Below, in pieces: positions 7,228-8,400 of a stretch of DNA of 8,400 nt. The DNA is taken from the NCBI GenBank assembly GCA_947475475.1, contig CANJOG010000062.1:1-8400 (forward strand). Direction: 5' to 3'. The position numbers were made by a program, and so were the translations under genes. The notes under the pieces are model-generated. The model saw only the letters and a program-made list of their open reading frames with translations, was not told the origin of the DNA and made no database searches. This stretch comes from Acetobacteraceae bacterium (GTDB lineage Bacteria > Pseudomonadota > Alphaproteobacteria > Acetobacterales > Acetobacteraceae). Numbering within the stretch: the stretch's first letter is position 1; every line of letters starts with the position of its first letter.

Positions 7228-7256
7228 TTGCGACGAGGCTGCGGGCAAGCTATATC
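7228..7256 (+). promoter_or_regulatory. Candidate promoter of the tRNA-Thr gene
   Basis: TTGCGA (7228-7233) and TATATC (7251-7256) are spaced by 17 bases, each matching four of six consensus positions. A start near 7263 would give a leader of about 38 bases before the tRNA. The leader contains a small CGTGT/ACACG stem with a CTCG loop (7277-7290) just upstream of the mature 5' end; it may be incidental or part of the precursor. Confidence 0.45.
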
Positions 7257-7300
7257 CCCGCCCGCCTTCCTGCGGACGTGTCTCGACACGCCCCGCCGGC

Positions 7301-7375
<75 letters not shown>

Positions 7376-7816
7376 GCTCCCATCAGCAAACTTCGGAAAT
7401 CGCGCGGACTCCTTATCGCCTCTCGCGGGGCCTGCGGACCCTTTGCGGACTCCCTGGAATATACCGGCAATATTTTATGGTTTTGCTCGGCGCGGCGGCG
7501 CATATGCTGCGCTCCCTGCCTTGGCGTCCTGCGCCAGTGCCACCAACTCCGGCCTCACCGCTGGTTACACCTGCTGCGAAGGGCTTCCGGTCGCCGGTTC
7601 TGGAAAGGGAGGTGTTGGCGCGCCCTCCCTGCCAATGCAGGCCATTTCAAATTCACGCATTTGACCCACAACCAGGGGTGGCTTTCCCCATTAGATACCT
7701 GTCTGGCTTCCAGGCTGAGCGCTGCAATTTGGCACACTGCGTCACCATTGGATTATCCGCTAAATCAGCCACTTAGACGGAATTCGCCCCCTATCTCCTT
7801 CCCTTCTCTCGTTTTT

Positions 7817-7927
7817 GTCCGGTCCCACCGGTCCTCCGGTCCCAGTAGAAAAGTTTGCTGATATATTAAGCAATCTTGTGGGACCGGAGAAAGCAAGAGG
7901 CCGGAACTGGTCCGGTCCTCCGGTCCC
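7817..7927. repeat. GGTCC / CCGGTCC repeat cluster
   Basis: Within 111 bp, GGTCC occurs six times on the + strand (starting near 7822, 7830, 7838, 7909, 7914 and 7922) and once inverted (GGACC at 7881). A 16-bp word, CCGGTCCTCCGGTCCC, occurs exactly twice, at 7828-7843 and 7912-7927, an 84-bp period. Each copy is followed by an AT-rich stretch containing AGAAAA. Multiple copies of a short word at near-helical spacing are what one expects of arrayed protein-binding sites such as iterons or recombinase arm sites, or of a degenerate interspersed repeat. The sequence alone does not decide. Confidence 0.7.
7834..7889. repeat. Nested inverted repeat with AT-rich centre
   Basis: A perfect 11-bp inverted repeat, CTCCGGTCCCA (7834-7844) and TGGGACCGGAG (7879-7889), encloses 34 bases. 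Inside it is a second palindrome, TTGCT (7855-7859) and AGCAA (7869-7873), around GATATATTA. As RNA it would form a long interrupted hairpin; as DNA it is a symmetrical site with an AT-rich core. It lies within the GGTCC repeat cluster and appears to be part of it. Confidence 0.6.
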
Positions 7928-8050
7928 GATGCGCAACAACTTTAGATAGAAAAACTTTTCGGGTTGGCCGGCCGGGGAAGCCAGATTTCAGCCGCCAGCA
8001 ATGCTCAGGGCCTGTCCTGCCAGCTTCTTCCGCTCCACCAAGCCAGACGC

Positions 8051-8083
8051 AAAAACGGCGCGAAAGGAAACCCCTCCGCGCCG
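8051..8083 (-). terminator. Intrinsic terminator downstream of the truncated minus-strand gene
   Basis: Read on the minus strand, CGGCGCG (8083-8077) pairs with CGCGCCG (8062-8056) over a 14-base loop that can itself pair AGG with CCT. It is followed directly by TTTTT (8055-8051). It lies 26 bases beyond the TAG at 8112-8110. This is the best-formed terminator in the window and supports the reality of the coding remnant before it. Confidence 0.75.
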
Positions 8084-8109
8084 CGCCGCCGCCCCCGGAA
8101 CCGCAGGCG

Positions 8110-8252
8110 CTATTTGTCTTCCCCGGCCTGGAGGGCCACGGCATCGGTGACGATAAGGCGCATGCGATCATGCCCCGGAATGCGGACCCTGATCGTCCAC
8201 CTGGTCTCGCCGCTGCTCTTTTCACTCCGGATCATGCCGGCCTTGCCCAGCC
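8110..8252 (-). pseudogene. C-terminal remnant of a possible winged-helix protein, cut by an insertion sequence
   Basis: About 47 residues of open frame run from the predicted IS edge to TAG at 8112-8110, beginning RLGKAGMIRSEKSSGETRW and ending in ALQAGEDK. The codon choice is typical of a GC-rich coding region and the frame is followed by a good terminator. The pattern of a helix ending LGKAGMIR, a charged turn, then TRWTIRV resembles the recognition helix and wing of winged-helix DNA-binding domains. This is a resemblance only; no family was identified. The frame runs on into the IS end, where an ATG at 8289 would give a chimeric 59-residue product. I read this as the 3' end of a resident gene whose start was lost to the insertion. 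It could alternatively be a small intact gene using ATG 8289, though no clear ribosome site precedes it. Confidence 0.5.
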
Positions 8253-8256
8253 TGTT

Positions 8257-8304
8257 GATTTCCACTGAGATCTGACCCGGGATTTTCATCGAGAATTGAC
8301 CCGG
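8257..8304. repeat. Tandem 24-bp terminal repeats of the IS end
   Basis: Two head-to-tail units (8257-8280 and 8281-8304) differ at five positions and share GATTT, a central GAGA and TGACCCGG. In IS21-type elements such multiple end repeats are bound by the transposase. Confidence 0.75.
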
Positions 8305-8337
8305 GTTGAAGATATGTCCCGCGTTGCGTGGGACGGG

Positions 8338-8400
8338 TCAAGTTGCTGAGGATTTTTCCTTTCGGGTTTTGGGTTTTGAGGTGCTGTTCTTGAAGCGGAA
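8338..8400 (-). CDS. C-terminal 20 codons of the last gene of the IS, probably istB
   Basis: The minus-strand frame from the window end reads FRFKNSTSKPKTRKEKSSAT and stops at TGA 8340-8338. A short SFRF/YRFK-type motif followed by a lysine- and serine-rich tail is common at the end of IstB, the ATPase helper of IS21 transposition. Position next to the terminal repeats supports this. Only 20 residues are visible, so the identity is tentative. The chimeric frame 8289-8110 lies in the same phase downstream of this stop. Confidence 0.5.
   Translation of the reverse strand, partial: FRFKNSTSKPKTRKEKSSAT

Larger units (their letters stand above)
7376..8050. other. Stretch without a convincing gene, downstream of tRNA-Thr
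   Basis: About 675 bp in which no frame has a credible start, ribosome site and family resemblance together. The longest + frame (7364-7861) starts inside the tRNA and shows no recognisable domain. Part of the stretch has local AT-rich patches (for example around 7459-7485, 7858-7876 and 7941-7960), unlike the backbone. It contains the repeat cluster at 7817-7927 and the 8-bp palindrome GGCCGGCC at 7966-7973. No copy of the tRNA 3' end is repeated here, so no second attachment site lies within the window. Confidence 0.6.
8253..8400 (-). mobile_element. Terminus of an IS21-family-like insertion sequence (cut by window end)
   Basis: Two adjacent 24-bp units at 8257-8280 and 8281-8304 match at 19 of 24 positions. 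Both begin GATTT and end TGACCCGG. Repeated units of this kind just inside the end, and a tip beginning TGTTGATTTCC (8253), are typical of IS21-family ends, many of which carry ATTTCCAC..GA..TGACCC words. A minus-strand gene ends 34 bp inside these repeats, as istB does at the right end of IS21 elements. The body lies beyond the window. The family call rests on recalled end patterns, and the exact boundary at 8253 is inferred from the TG..CA rule. Confidence 0.6.

Noticed and set aside
7817..7927. CRISPR array
   Set aside because: The repeat unit is 16 bp with only two copies, internal GGTCC sub-repeats and no regular spacers; no cas genes are present.
7764..7949. Gly/Pro-rich frames on both strands across the GGTCC cluster (SGPTGPPVP on +, GTGGPVGP on -)
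   Set aside because: Neither has a proper ATG start with a ribosome site. The Gly-Pro pattern follows from the DNA repeat itself. A coding repeat remains possible but unsupported.
7866..8268. Overlapping frames 7866-8225 (-) and 7876-8268 (+)
   Set aside because: Low-complexity Arg/Pro/Gly products. They conflict with the better minus-strand remnant at 8110-8252 and its terminator.

Overview
The window is GC-rich proteobacterial DNA. Codon use, the gene families (branched-chain amino acid type ABC uptake genes, a PA0069-type radical SAM protein, RNase HII, an AmpG-like permease) and the promoter style suggest an alphaproteobacterium, perhaps Rhodospirillales/Acetobacteraceae. That placement is an inference from style, not from a marker gene. 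About 7.3 kb is ordinary chromosomal backbone and the last kilobase looks accessory.

Positions 1-3165 hold the distal part of an ABC uptake locus on the + strand. It comprises the C-terminal part of a LivF-like ATPase, a Tat-exported substrate-binding protein, and a second, unlike, Sec-exported substrate-binding protein behind a 179-bp leader rich in small hairpins. A strong GC hairpin separates this from a small flavin-reductase-domain protein (3242-3745). A good sigma70-type promoter (3796-3823) then starts a two-gene unit: a PA0069-family radical SAM protein whose last five residues form a textbook beta-clamp-binding motif (QLSLF), and rnhB (RNase HII). The AmpG-like muropeptide permease gene runs the other way (7140-5800), and its 3' end overlaps rnhB by 29 bp.

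A complete tRNA-Thr(CGT) gene with encoded CCA lies at 7301-7375, behind a plausible promoter. Downstream the character changes. About 675 bp carry no convincing gene but contain a dense cluster of GGTCC/CCGGTCC repeats with a nested palindrome (7817-7927). On the minus strand there follow an intrinsic terminator (8051-8083), the C-terminal remnant of a possible winged-helix protein (8110-8252), and the terminus of what looks like an IS21-family insertion sequence (8253-8400), with two tandem 24-bp terminal repeats and the last 20 codons of its final gene. The simplest reading is that tRNA-Thr marks the edge of an accessory region in which an IS truncated a resident gene.

I see no complete novel system. 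The points most worth a second look are the clamp motif on the radical SAM protein, the repeat/palindrome cluster beyond the tRNA, and the IS-truncated gene.
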